Of a DNA stretch of 64,000 nt, positions 23,833-32,859 are shown in pieces. The translations under genes and the position numbers were made by a program. The stretch lies in NCBI GenBank assembly GCA_964588695.1, contig CAZPQK010000002.1, forward strand, positions 62,001 through 126,000, read 5' to 3'. Each line of letters starts with the position of its first letter. Position 1 is the stretch's first letter. The notes beneath the pieces were generated by a model. That model saw only the letters and a program-made list of their open reading frames with translations, searched no databases and was not told the DNA's origin. This DNA comes from CAZPQK01 sp964588695 (GTDB lineage: Bacteria > Krumholzibacteriota > Krumholzibacteriia > WVZY01 > JAKEHA01).

Positions 23833-26712
23833 CTAACTTCCCTGGCGCAGACGCTCCAGTCGCGCGCGGGCATCGCGCAACTCATCTAACTCGGTGTCGG
23901 CGTCGGCCCAAGCGTCTACCAGTATCTGGTACTGCTCCTGTGCGCGCGAACTCCACCCAGAGTCCTCGAATGCGCGTCCGGCATAGTAATGGAGCAGTCT
24001 TGCATGCACCGGGTCACCCCATCGAAATGTGCTTCGGTCGAGCAGTATGCGCTCGTACACGTCCACGGCTTCGGCCAGTTGCCCAGCCGAATGAAGCGCG
24101 CGGGCAAGAAAGTAATGACGCCAGAAAAAGAAGCTACCTTCTGCCGACGCCCGAAAGTGATTCACGGCCGCGTCGTAATCTTCTTCTGCCATAGCGATTA
24201 AGCCATAACCAAAGTCGACATCTGCGCGTGTCTCACCGCTCAAGCGCGAGGACTCGGGGGCAGAGTCCAACAAAGCGCGGGCCTCGTCAATCTTCCCCGC
24301 CACGCAAAGCGATTCAACGTAGTCGATATCAAAGGCCCATTGCGAGGCCTCTTCGCGTGCAGCTCGAACGATGCGTTCGTTGCTGGCCTCGGCCGCGCGC
24401 AACATGGCTTCGTTGTTTCCCATAAACCGATTGAGCATGGCTTTGTAATAGTTGCTGTTCATATTCCAAGGCTTGCCGTCTTGCTCATTCCTGCGCTCGG
24501 CTGCGATCACCGCGGCTAGTGCCGCTTCCAACTTACCGTCCATCGCTAGGAAGTTCGCCGTCAAAAACCGCGCTTGCGCCCGAACTGTTGGGGACGGGTT
24601 GCGAAGCAAGAGTTGTCGATGCTGTTCGGCCTGCTCACGGTCGCCGTCGACGTAAGAGATTGTGGCCAAATCGCGATGGCTCTTAAACGTTGGTTCAAGT
24701 TCGACCGCCTTCTCGAAGGCCGCCTTCGCCTCTTCGACCCTTCCCATGATCGAGTAGATTTCGCCCTTCGTGTCCCAAGCGTTGGCCACATCCTCAATTT
24801 CCAGATAGCGATCAATCGCGATAACGGCGTCCTGGAACCGCAGCATGTATGCGTGGGCGTATGCGATCGCGTTGTAGGCCAACCCATACTGCGGATCCAG
24901 CTCCAAGGCTTTGCGAAAGTGCTTTATTGACTCATCGCAATTTTTGTATTCCCACAGATAGATTGCGCCAACGTCGTACTGGACCGACTTGTCGTCGGGA
25001 GAGAACTCCGCCATCTTGAGCATCTCCGCCAGGGCTGCGTCGGTGTCCCCCTGGTAGAAACGATAAAGCGATCGAATTCGATACTGAAACGCAACCGGCG
25101 CCCGGTCGATCAACTCCATCGCTTTTTCCGCGTGATACCTTTGCTCGCTAAGATGCATTTGATTGCCGGGCGCAGAGAGGGTGCTGTGAGCCAAAACAAA
25201 CGTACTGTCGATAGCCAGAGCTTCCTTGAGGAGTCGCACCATCTCGTAGCGCATGTTCTGGTCGCCCGCCGAGATAGCTTTGGTATACAGCCGGTATGCG
25301 GCCTCCGAAGTCGTCGCCCGTGGAGCGGCTGCAAATGTGGAACTAGCCGGAGTTGCCCCGATCTTCGCGCGCACGGTCGCCGCGATCGCTTCGGCTGCTG
25401 CAAAAATGTCGTCGCTACCAGAAACCCGTTCGGCTACAACCACGTCGCCGGTCCCTACTTCGACCACCTGAACGGTCAGCTCGAAACTGGGTTCTGCTTG
25501 CACAACCTGACCGCTAAGCATCCAGTGTGCCTTGGCTTTGGAGGCAATGGCTTTGGCATTGGCGACGCGAATCGTTTCTCCAAAATCGCCGTTGTGCAAA
25601 ACATCCAACAACAACTGGCGCGACACCACTCGTAACTCGCCGTCGTTTGATAGCTGGGTAAGCACCAGATTGGTGAGCACATCGTTGAGTCGACGGGTGT
25701 CTTCCGGATCGGCGAGGTTCTCAAAATACATTACCGCCATTGCGGGTTCGGTGGTTGAGGGGTTGGACGCCAACCCAGCCCCGTCGCGTCCCCGCCACCA
25801 AAACAGAGCTGCGAATGCTACCACCGCCAATAGGACCACGACTGGCCACAACCCTACGCGCTTGGGTCGGGGCGCCGCACGAACGCTGGACAGTTGCACC
25901 GAGGGGTCGCTCGACGTGAACGTCGCGATCTCGTCGCGCGCTTCAATTCCGTTCTTGGGTCGGCGATCGGGTGACTTGTTCATTAGCCGGTCGACCATTT
26001 CTTCGACACCGTCGGGAAGACTCACGTGATCGGACAACGGAGTAGCGGGTTCGTTAACGATGTTGTAGACCAGCGTGGCCAGTTTTTCACCGCGGAAGGG
26101 ACGTTTGCCGCTGAGCATCTCGTAAACCACCACGCCCAGCGAGAATACGTCGGAGTGAGCATCAACCTGATCACCCCGAGCTTGCTCGGGCGACATGTAT
26201 GCCGCGGTTCCGACCGTCGAATCGTCGGTGGTCAGCCGGGTGTCACCATCCATCACCGCCAGACCAAAATCCAGCACCTTGGCCTGGCCCTCGCGCGTGA
26301 CCATGATGTTTTCTGGCTTCACGTCGCGATGAACCACACCCGCTTCGTGAGCCGCACCCAGCGCCGCCGCAATTTCCTTAGCCATACCCAGCGCTTGTTC
26401 GACCGGCATCGGTCCGCGGTCCATCACCGTTCGCAACGAATCGCCATCGACATATTCCATAACGATAAAGTCCCGATCGCCAACGGTTTCAACCGCGTGA
26501 ATCGCTACGATGTTGTTGTGGTTCAATCGAGACGCCGAAACCGCCTCGCGACGAAAACGGGCGCGTTGAGTTTCGTCGGGATTCTTGGCCGAGAAAAACT
26601 TTACGGCGACCTTGCGGTCGAGTTTTTCGTCGTGCGCCAGGTACACCTCTCCCATGCCGCCATGGCCCAGCAGGCTTTCGATACGATAGTGGAGTAGTTT
26701 TTGGCCAATCAT
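23833..26712 (-). CDS. membrane Ser/Thr protein kinase with TolB-like and TPR regions
   Basis: A 959-residue kinase of the same architecture as the one at 13380. The kinase domain (about 9-265) has GHGGMGEVY, Lys38, the HRDVKPEN loop with Asp130, DFG 148-150 and SPEQ, so it appears active. A membrane helix lies at about 287-306, then a TolB-like domain (AVMYFENLADPEDTRRLND..., about 322-455) and TPR repeats to the end. The 5' end overlaps by four bases the stop of an upstream methyltransferase gene, so the two are cotranscribed. It converges with the RND permease. Confidence 0.93.
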   Translation of the reverse strand: MIGQKLLHYRIESLLGHGGMGEVYLAHDEKLDRKVAVKFFSAKNPDETQRARFRREAVSASRLNHNNIVAIHAVETVGDRDFIVMEYVDGDSLRTVMDRGPMPVEQALGMAKEIAAALGAAHEAGVVHRDVKPENIMVTREGQAKVLDFGLAVMDGDTRLTTDDSTVGTAAYMSPEQARGDQVDAHSDVFSLGVVVYEMLSGKRPFRGEKLATLVYNIVNEPATPLSDHVSLPDGVEEMVDRLMNKSPDRRPKNGIEARDEIATFTSSDPSVQLSSVRAAPRPKRVGLWPVVVLLAVVAFAALFWWRGRDGAGLASNPSTTEPAMAVMYFENLADPEDTRRLNDVLTNLVLTQLSNDGELRVVSRQLLLDVLHNGDFGETIRVANAKAIASKAKAHWMLSGQVVQAEPSFELTVQVVEVGTGDVVVAERVSGSDDIFAAAEAIAATVRAKIGATPASSTFAAAPRATTSEAAYRLYTKAISAGDQNMRYEMVRLLKEALAIDSTFVLAHSTLSAPGNQMHLSEQRYHAEKAMELIDRAPVAFQYRIRSLYRFYQGDTDAALAEMLKMAEFSPDDKSVQYDVGAIYLWEYKNCDESIKHFRKALELDPQYGLAYNAIAYAHAYMLRFQDAVIAIDRYLEIEDVANAWDTKGEIYSIMGRVEEAKAAFEKAVELEPTFKSHRDLATISYVDGDREQAEQHRQLLLRNPSPTVRAQARFLTANFLAMDGKLEAALAAVIAAERRNEQDGKPWNMNSNYYKAMLNRFMGNNEAMLRAAEASNERIVRAAREEASQWAFDIDYVESLCVAGKIDEARALLDSAPESSRLSGETRADVDFGYGLIAMAEEDYDAAVNHFRASAEGSFFFWRHYFLARALHSAGQLAEAVDVYERILLDRSTFRWGDPVHARLLHYYAGRAFEDSGWSSRAQEQYQILVDAWADADTELDELRDARARLERLRQGS

Positions 26713-27296
26713 TGGTTACCTGTACGCTCGGTCCGAACCCGCCACGCTTGCGCGTAACCCGGGTCTACATTGAGTTCATAGCGGTCGGGGACAATCTCCG
26801 GTTCGCGCCAGCCGGTCGCAAACGCCTGCGCAAGTTCGGCCCGTGTGACTCTGCGCGGCCCCCAGCCCGGAGGTTCGCGGTCGCTGAAACATACCAGGTG
26901 AACCGTTCCACCGGGACGTAACAGCCGGTGCAAAGCCTCTACATAGCAAGCGCGTTCGATGTCGTCGAAAACGTGGAAGACACCAGAGTCAACGCACGTG
27001 TCGACGGAGCCGTCCGCGATCGGAGGGGCCAGTCCGTCACTTTGGATGAACGGCCACGCTGCAGAAGCTTGCGGCTTCGCGGCCGCGCGTCGGACGGCTT
27101 CCCAGGAGGGGTCGAATGCAACCACGTCGTAGCCTTGCTGACGCAAGAAAATGGCGTTCTCGCCCGAACCGCACCCCAGGTCCGCGATCAGCCCGCTCAA
27201 CTGTCCAGCTTTATGCAGCCGCGCGACGAATCCCTGCGGTCGATCGATTTCCCACTTGGGGCCTTCCTGGTAGATTGCGTCGAACCGATGTGCCAT
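26709..27296 (-). CDS. class I SAM-dependent methyltransferase
   Basis: 195 residues with the SAM-binding motif I IADLGCGSGENAIFLRQQGY, motif II VVAFDPS, and motif IV 'VDTCVDSGVFHVFDD'. Resembles small-molecule or thiol methyltransferases (TehB/TPMT-like) in length and motifs; the substrate is not evident. Its last codons overlap the start of the kinase gene (ATGA). Confidence 0.85.
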   Translation of the reverse strand: MAHRFDAIYQEGPKWEIDRPQGFVARLHKAGQLSGLIADLGCGSGENAIFLRQQGYDVVAFDPSWEAVRRAAAKPQASAAWPFIQSDGLAPPIADGSVDTCVDSGVFHVFDDIERACYVEALHRLLRPGGTVHLVCFSDREPPGWGPRRVTRAELAQAFATGWREPEIVPDRYELNVDPGYAQAWRVRTERTGNQ

Positions 27297-27315
27297 TAGT
27301 CCGTTTCCAACCGGT

Positions 27316-27462
27316 TTAGTGTCCGGTTTTTAGGGTATCTCCGTACGAGGCGTTGATCCGGGCGCGGTCGCGCTTCATGCTCGTCATTAGCCACGTCGCC
27401 GTCGCCGCTATGAGGAGTACAACTGTAAACGCGATAAGTTTGGAGCGAGTTTGGTTGGTCAT
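27316..27462 (-). CDS. small single-pass membrane protein
   Basis: A 48-residue reading frame starting MTNQTRSKLIAFTVVLLIAA: one membrane helix (about 9-27) followed by a basic segment (SMKRDRARINASYGD). TAGGCCTG upstream of the ATG offers a modest ribosome-binding site. It sits 19 bases upstream of the methyltransferase start and may be the first gene of that operon. Real but unrecognised; could be spurious. Confidence 0.45.
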   Translation of the reverse strand: MTNQTRSKLIAFTVVLLIAATATWLMTSMKRDRARINASYGDTLKTGH

Positions 27463-27644
27463 CAGGCCTACGCTACTCCCGATCCGGATGCGGCGCAAGA
27501 GTTAGGTTGGTGACGAAACGACGTGACCGTAGAACGGGCGCGGGCGTCCGAAGCCGTTGCAAACACACATGTTTGTGCGGGGGCAAGACGCCGGGCAAAG
27601 TCGGCACGGTGGTATCGGCTCATTCGACTCGATTGTCAGCTCGT

Positions 27645-28757
27645 CTATCGGACTAGCGCCCCCAGAGCGGCGTCGTACCGCGGCGCCAACACCGTCCAGT
27701 CGTACATTTGTACAGACTGTCGCAGGGCTTGATCCCGTCGCCGTCCCGCGATGAGAAATTCTCGTAGTTTGCTGACAAGTTCGCCGTCGTTGTCGTAAAG
27801 ATACGCGCGGTGAAATGTCTCTGGGATGACCGTGGGAAAGGCCACACGTCGCGGCAAGAGTGGAATGGCCCCGGCTGCGATCGCTTCGACCACGCTGGCG
27901 CCAAAGAAGTCCTGGTTGGACGTCACCGGCAGAATATCGGCGCGACGCAACCACTTCAAATACTCCGCCCGCGATTCGGCAAACCCATAGTGAACAATCC
28001 GCTCCCCCAACACCGCGCGAGCCCGTTCGAAGACCTCCGGCGACTGCGCAAAGTTCTCACCCAGAATGGCCAACTTGAACGGAATGCCCTCTTCGGCAAG
28101 TGCAAACAGCACCTCGAAGAACGTGTCGGGATTCTTGTCGTACTCCCACCGATGGTTCCATAGTACGAGAATTTCGTCAGAGCCTATTTGATCGGCCTGC
28201 GGGCCGGTATCACTTAAAAGCTCACCCAATTCCAGGCCCAGCGGCAAAACCCGTGACTTTTGCGATACGCGATCCACAGCGCCCAACTCGCGGTGGTCGG
28301 GAAACTGCCGCAAGAACGCTTCGGTGGCTTCCAGAAAACTGTCCAGATGAAACTGGGAGTTAAAGAAGACCGCATCGGCGGCAAGGGCAGACGCGAAGTT
28401 AATGAAACCGTAGTGCTGGTCGCGATTGTTGATGACGTCGCGATCGGTTGGCGACCAGGGGTAGGTTAGCTGGTTTTCGTGAAAGTACACCGCCGTTGGT
28501 GTGGACGCGGTGCGCCGCCGGGTGAGGGCCAGAAACGTGGTGAGATCCAGCATGTCGGTGGCAAACAACAGGTCGTAATTGGCACCGTTAGAGTTAACAA
28601 CCTGCGCGAGCGTCACCGCGCCGCCGTGCATGCGCCACTTCCAGTAGCTCCCCGGCAATGTCAACAACTCAACGTGGTGCTGACTGTGTCGGCAATAGCC
28701 ATGGGCCCACGCGGCGTGGGATCCGGTAAAGTACGGTTCCAGAAGTGCCACCTTCAT
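27645..28757 (-). CDS. DUF3524 glycosyltransferase, tRNA-queuosine mannosyltransferase-like
   Basis: About 370 residues. The N-terminal domain matches DUF3524: MKVALLEPYFTGSHAAWAHG, LPGSYWKWRMHGGA, LFATDMLDLTTFLAL, YFHENQLTYPWSP. A GT4-type nucleotide-sugar domain follows: NHRWEYDKNP and the donor-binding FFGASVVEAIAAGAIPLLPR. Eukaryotic members (GTDC1 type) attach mannose to queuosine at the tRNA wobble base. By analogy this enzyme may glycosylate queuosine or a related nucleoside. The ATG at 28757 is chosen because the protein motif begins there and GGCGGG precedes it. Confidence 0.85.
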   Translation of the reverse strand: MKVALLEPYFTGSHAAWAHGYCRHSQHHVELLTLPGSYWKWRMHGGAVTLAQVVNSNGANYDLLFATDMLDLTTFLALTRRRTASTPTAVYFHENQLTYPWSPTDRDVINNRDQHYGFINFASALAADAVFFNSQFHLDSFLEATEAFLRQFPDHRELGAVDRVSQKSRVLPLGLELGELLSDTGPQADQIGSDEILVLWNHRWEYDKNPDTFFEVLFALAEEGIPFKLAILGENFAQSPEVFERARAVLGERIVHYGFAESRAEYLKWLRRADILPVTSNQDFFGASVVEAIAAGAIPLLPRRVAFPTVIPETFHRAYLYDNDGELVSKLREFLIAGRRRDQALRQSVQMYDWTVLAPRYDAALGALVR

Positions 28758-28801
28758 CCCGCCAGCATACGGGCTTGGCGATGGAGGCACAACCGAACAA
28801 C

Positions 28802-28833
28802 AAAAAGGCCGCCCCTCCTGTGAGGGACGGCCT
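28802..28833 (-). terminator. intrinsic terminator after the CBS-domain gene
   Basis: AGGCCGTCCCTC / GAGGGGCGGCCT stem, ACAG loop, then TTTTTG on the minus strand. Confidence 0.85.
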
Positions 28834-28857
28834 GAGGTTGTCAGCGATGGACGTTAG

Positions 28858-29292
28858 CTACCCGCGACCCGCGATGTAGGTCTCAAGCTGGGTGATGGTG
28901 TGCGCCTGGTCTGCGATGACCGCCTTTACCACATCGCCAATGCTAATCAACCCGACAAGTTTGTCGTTCTGTTTAACCGGAAGGTGTCGAACCGCTTCGT
29001 TAGTCATAAGAGACATGCATGCCTCGATGGAGTCGGTCGGGCGCACGCTGTGAAGCGGCGAAGACATGATATCCCGAACCAGAGTTCCGCGGGAGGATTT
29101 GCCCTCGAGGATCACCTTTCGCGCGTAGTCGCGCTCCGAGATAATCCCGATCATATCTTCCCCGTCGATAACGACGAGTGAACCAATGCCGTGCTCGGCC
29201 ATTCTCGTAAGCGCCGTAAACACCGACGCCTCGGGAGCGACCGAGTGGACTTCGTAACCCTTCTTAGCCAGAACATGTTGCACCGTTACCAT
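28858..29292 (-). CDS. tandem CBS-domain protein
   Basis: 144 residues consisting of a CBS pair (about 1-65 and 70-135): 'EHGIGSLVVIDGEDMIGIISERDYARKV' and 'NEAVRHLPVKQNDKLVGLISIGDVVKAV'. Such stand-alone CBS pairs bind adenine nucleotides or SAM and sense energy state. The ATG at 29292 has an ideal GGAGG seven bases upstream, so a longer in-frame extension to 29352 is rejected. Confidence 0.92.
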   Translation of the reverse strand: MVTVQHVLAKKGYEVHSVAPEASVFTALTRMAEHGIGSLVVIDGEDMIGIISERDYARKVILEGKSSRGTLVRDIMSSPLHSVRPTDSIEACMSLMTNEAVRHLPVKQNDKLVGLISIGDVVKAVIADQAHTITQLETYIAGRG

Positions 29293-29455
29293 TACTACCT
29301 CCAAATCGGTGGGGTTTACTAAAGTGTAGACATCGCCGTTTCTCGTCGTCAATGGTTAATTGGATTGTTAAATATTTCACAACGTCACCTCCTTTCAATA
29401 AGAGAACGAATCGGCGATGAAAACTAACCCGCTATCGGCACCGGTAGAGAAATGA

Positions 29456-29485
29456 TTCACAAAAAACCGGGGAAACGCCTATAAT
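29456..29485 (+). promoter_or_regulatory. promoter of the nitroreductase gene
   Basis: TTCACA, 18-bp spacer, perfect TATAAT, 40 bases before the ATG. Confidence 0.65.
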
Positions 29486-29525
29486 GCGCAGTAATCAGCG
29501 AAAGCATTCGAAATGAAAGGTATTC

Positions 29526-30206
29526 ATGTCACCATCAGCAAGCGCAGACAAGCCTCGCCACAAAAGCCGCCCCCTGGAGTTCACCAAGCGCAGTCATGAT
29601 GAAATGCTCTCGCGGAGTTCGGACTGGTTGGACTTGATAAAAAAACGACGTTCGGTGCGGCACTTTTCGGATGAACCGGTGCCCATTGAAGCGCTGCGCA
29701 ACTGCATTGACGCCGCCGCCCAGGCCCCTTCGGGCGCCAACAAGCAGCCGTGGACGTTTTGCCTGGTCACCGACGAACAGACCAAGGCGAAGATTCGCGA
29801 AGCTGCAGAAGTGGAAGAACGCGCCTACTACAACGGACGCGCTCCGGAGAGTTGGCTGATGGACGTGGAACCGCTGGGAACCGACGAGAACAAACCGTTC
29901 TTGGAAATTGCCCCGGCTCTGATTGTGGTTTTTGCGCAGAAATACGGGACGAGTCCCGACGACCACCACTACTACGTTAGCGAATCGGTTGGAATCGCCA
30001 CCGGCTTTTTGCTGGCGGCGCTGCACAACGCTGGTTTCGCCACGCTCACCCACACGCCAAGTCCGATGAAGTTTCTCACCGCGATACTCGAACGCCCGGA
30101 CAACGAACGCCCCTATCTACTCATCCCGGTTGGATACGCCGCGGATGACTGTCGCGTTCCCGACATCCAGCGAAAATCGCGCGAAGATTATATTGTTGAG
30201 CGCTAG
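29526..30206 (+). CDS. iodotyrosine-deiodinase-like nitroreductase
   Basis: A 226-residue FMN-dependent protein of the nitroreductase fold, subgroup of iodotyrosine deiodinase (IYD). FMN-binding KKRRSVRHFS and AAQAPSGANKQPWTF are present. The substrate-binding triad of characterised IYDs appears conserved: Glu97 and Tyr101 in EERAYY and Lys123 in ENKPFL. The C-terminal ILERPDNERPYLLIPVGYAA matches the IYD signature. It probably reduces halogenated tyrosines or phenols. AAAGG is five bases before the ATG. Its stop overlaps the end of the convergent DUF3052 gene. Confidence 0.88.
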   Translation: MSPSASADKPRHKSRPLEFTKRSHDEMLSRSSDWLDLIKKRRSVRHFSDEPVPIEALRNCIDAAAQAPSGANKQPWTFCLVTDEQTKAKIREAAEVEERAYYNGRAPESWLMDVEPLGTDENKPFLEIAPALIVVFAQKYGTSPDDHHYYVSESVGIATGFLLAALHNAGFATLTHTPSPMKFLTAILERPDNERPYLLIPVGYAADDCRVPDIQRKSREDYIVER

Positions 30207-30610
30207 CGTCGACGACGAACAAACTTCAATCCCGACCAATCGTTGTCTACCGCGCAGACCTTAACGTCAACGAGGTTTTTGTGGTTGGCAAAGACGATGG
30301 CGCGAATCGTGTCTTCTGTCAGGTCGCGAAAGAGCGGTGATGACTTCTTAGGCCAGGAGATCCACAACATTCCCCCGTCGTCGATCGCGGCTTCAAGCTT
30401 GTCAATGCGTCCGGCCAGGACCGACTCGCTGGCTGCAAAAAAGTGAATGAGTTCAAACTTCCCGGCTAGGCGCGTTTTCATGTCGACACCGTCGGGCAGC
30501 GGCGCAACCAAATCGTCGTAATTGTGAGGTGGGTTGACGACTATTGCTTTCATTCCTGGCTTGAAGCCAATCTTCTTCCACAGCGGCGTCCCCGAATAAC
30601 CGGCCGGCAT
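30203..30610 (-). CDS. DUF3052 family protein
   Basis: A 135-residue protein starting MPAGYSGTPLWKKIGFKPGM, the signature of DUF3052. It has an alpha/beta pattern and a conserved 'WISWPKKSS' and 'VKVCAVDNDWSGLKFVRR' near the end. Function unknown. The start codon shares a base with the stop of rlmI (TAATG), implying translational coupling; an in-frame ATG 25 codons earlier lies inside rlmI and is rejected. Confidence 0.85.
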   Translation of the reverse strand: MPAGYSGTPLWKKIGFKPGMKAIVVNPPHNYDDLVAPLPDGVDMKTRLAGKFELIHFFAASESVLAGRIDKLEAAIDDGGMLWISWPKKSSPLFRDLTEDTIRAIVFANHKNLVDVKVCAVDNDWSGLKFVRRRR

Positions 30611-31791
30611 TACAGCACCCGACAAAGGAGTCCCTTGAGGTACTCCGACTCGGGGAATGAAGTTAGCGTCGGGTGGTCGGCGCAATGCCCCATCCGCCGC
30701 AGAATTTGTACCGAACGATTTGCATCAATCGCGGCCCACGAAACCGCCAGCGTGAACGCCTCAATCGACACAGCCGCCGAACACGAAAACGTCGCCAGGA
30801 TTCCGCCGGGACGGGCCACTCGCATCGCGTGTAAGTTAACGTCTTTGTACGCGCGCAGGGCCTTGTCAACCTGGTGCTGGCTTCGTGCCATCTTGGGCGG
30901 ATCGACCACAACCACGTCGTGCTTGATGCCGCGTTCGGCTCGCCGACGCAGTTCGTCGAACACGTCGTCGACCACTGACTCAACCGCGCCGTCAAATCCG
31001 TTTTCGCCGAGGTGTTCTTCGGCGGCGCCCACCGCGGCGCGCGAGCTATCCACGAGCGCGATCTTGGCCGCGCCGGCGCGCGCGGCATGAACGGAAAAGC
31101 CACCGGTATAACAAAACGCATCTAATACATCGGCCTCGTGGCAATAGGCTGCAACTTCCATCCGGTTATCGCGCTGATCCAGGTAGTATCCGGTTTTCTG
31201 CCCAGACACAACATCGACGCGAAACGTCGCCCCCATCTCCCGAATCGTGACCGGGCCGGAGATCTCGTCGCCTGCAACCAGGCCTGCCTGCCCCTTCAGA
31301 CCCTCTTGCTTGCGAGTGTCCGCGTCGCTGCGGTCGTAAATCGACAGCGGACCCAGAGCTTCGGTCAGTTCGGCGATGGTCGCGTCGCGAAAGCGCTCCG
31401 CACCTGCGGTCGTAAACTGGGTTACTAGAACATCGTCGTAGCGGTCAATCGCAAGCCCGGGCAACAGGTCGGCCTCGGCATTAACCAAACGGAGCGCGGT
31501 GTTGTCTTCGTCCATCATCCCGTCACGACGGTCGAGTGCAGCCCGCAGGTGTCCCCGCCACCACACGTCGTCGATCTGGGTGCTGGGGTTCCAGTCCAAC
31601 AATCGAACACAGATTTTGCTGTTCGGGTTGTAATAGCCTTGCGCAAGAAAGTCACCGCGCGAGTCGACCACGCTTACGATTTCACCTGGCTCGGGCCGTC
31701 CGGTAACGGATTCCACCGCGCCAGAAAACACCCACGGGTGCCGCTGCCGAATCGACTTCTCACGGCGAGCTTTAATGTGTACTTGATTCAA
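30610..31791 (-). CDS. rlmI: class I rRNA methyltransferase, RlmI-like
   Basis: 393 residues: an N-terminal PUA domain (IRQRHPWVFSGAVESVTG), an EEHEA-like middle domain and a C-terminal Rossmann methyltransferase with FCYTGGFSVHAARAGAA (motif I) and VVVDPPKMARSQ (motif IV). E. coli RlmI makes m5C1962 in 23S rRNA. The gene begins with TTG, overlapping the TGA of the upstream ychF-like gene, with AGG eight bases before it. Part of the run rieske-ychF-rlmI-DUF3052. Confidence 0.88.
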   Translation of the reverse strand: MNQVHIKARREKSIRQRHPWVFSGAVESVTGRPEPGEIVSVVDSRGDFLAQGYYNPNSKICVRLLDWNPSTQIDDVWWRGHLRAALDRRDGMMDEDNTALRLVNAEADLLPGLAIDRYDDVLVTQFTTAGAERFRDATIAELTEALGPLSIYDRSDADTRKQEGLKGQAGLVAGDEISGPVTIREMGATFRVDVVSGQKTGYYLDQRDNRMEVAAYCHEADVLDAFCYTGGFSVHAARAGAAKIALVDSSRAAVGAAEEHLGENGFDGAVESVVDDVFDELRRRAERGIKHDVVVVDPPKMARSQHQVDKALRAYKDVNLHAMRVARPGGILATFSCSAAVSIEAFTLAVSWAAIDANRSVQILRRMGHCADHPTLTSFPESEYLKGLLCRVL

Positions 31792-32858
31792 ACGTTAAAC
31801 CTGATGGTTAAAATGTCACCGTCTTCTACGACGTAGTCTTTGCCTTTAACATAGTGTTTGCCAGCGTTTTTGACGCCTTCCTCCGAGCCAGCCGCCAGCA
31901 GGTCGTCATACTTGATGACCTCCGCACGAATGAACCCGCGTTCCAGGTCGGAGTGAATCGCGCCAGCCGCCCGCGGGGCCAGCGATCCGATGCGCACAAA
32001 CCACTGACGAACTTCGTCCTTGCCCACCGTAAAGAACGAGCACAACCCCAAAGAATCAATGCACTCGCGAGTAAGCATGGGCAGCGCAGGCTCGGAGATT
32101 CCTAGCTCTTCCATAAATGCACCACGCTCGTCCGGGTCGAGTTGGGCAATGTCTGATTCCGCCAGAGCCGCCAATTTGATCACTCTAACGCCCTGGTCGC
32201 CGTACTTCGCGCGCACGTCGTTGACCAGGCTGTCGTCGCCAAGTTGGTCGTCGCCAACGTTGATCGCGAAGATCAGCTGGCGTAGCGACAGAAACGGATA
32301 GCTGGAGATTAGCGCGCGTTCGTTGTCGTCGAGTTCGAGCAGACGCAGTGGTTTTTCTTCCTCAAGCTGAGCTTGAAACTTTTCCAGGAGTGCCTTTTCT
32401 TTCTCGCCGCGGTCGTTCTTGACCTTCATGAGTTCCTTGGTCAAACGCTCCAGGCGCTTCTCCACAAAAAGCAAATCGTGAAGAACTAACTCTCCCGACA
32501 CAAACTCGATCTCGCGCATCGGGTCAACGCCGCCCCACATGTGATACACCGAATCATCTTCGAACGCGCGCACCACATGTACAAACGCGTCGATGTCGCC
32601 CATGTCGCGAAACAAGTCGCCTTCCGAGACCGCTTTTTCTTCGATCTTGGGAAGCAACACAAACTCGAGGCGTGCGCGGACCTCGCTTTTAGGCTGGTAC
32701 ATTTGGACCAGTCGATCGAAGCGCGAGTCCTGCACGTCGGCTACGCCGCGCAGCAACTTGCGAGGATCGTTGTGACTGGCCAGTGCGTCGGCACCAACCA
32801 GCAGCCCGAACAGGGTCTTTTTACCGCACTGCGGCAATCCAATAATGCCAACGTTCAT
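31788..32858 (-). CDS. YchF-like GTPase/ATPase with altered P-loop
   Basis: A 356-residue Obg-family protein of the YchF type: G domain, coiled-coil insertion (about 140-185), and the C-terminal TGS-like domain with ARAAGAIHSDLERGFIRAEV and 'AGKHYVKGKDYVVEDGDIL'. The G1 motif is GLPQCGKKT, where the Ser/Thr that contacts magnesium after GK is Lys, and the G4 motif reads NVGD. Classical YchF has GLPNVGKST and binds ATP over GTP. This is thus a divergent YchF paralog; nucleotide use is uncertain. Confidence 0.88.
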   Translation of the reverse strand: MNVGIIGLPQCGKKTLFGLLVGADALASHNDPRKLLRGVADVQDSRFDRLVQMYQPKSEVRARLEFVLLPKIEEKAVSEGDLFRDMGDIDAFVHVVRAFEDDSVYHMWGGVDPMREIEFVSGELVLHDLLFVEKRLERLTKELMKVKNDRGEKEKALLEKFQAQLEEEKPLRLLELDDNERALISSYPFLSLRQLIFAINVGDDQLGDDSLVNDVRAKYGDQGVRVIKLAALAESDIAQLDPDERGAFMEELGISEPALPMLTRECIDSLGLCSFFTVGKDEVRQWFVRIGSLAPRAAGAIHSDLERGFIRAEVIKYDDLLAAGSEEGVKNAGKHYVKGKDYVVEDGDILTIRFNV

Positions 32859-32859
32859 G

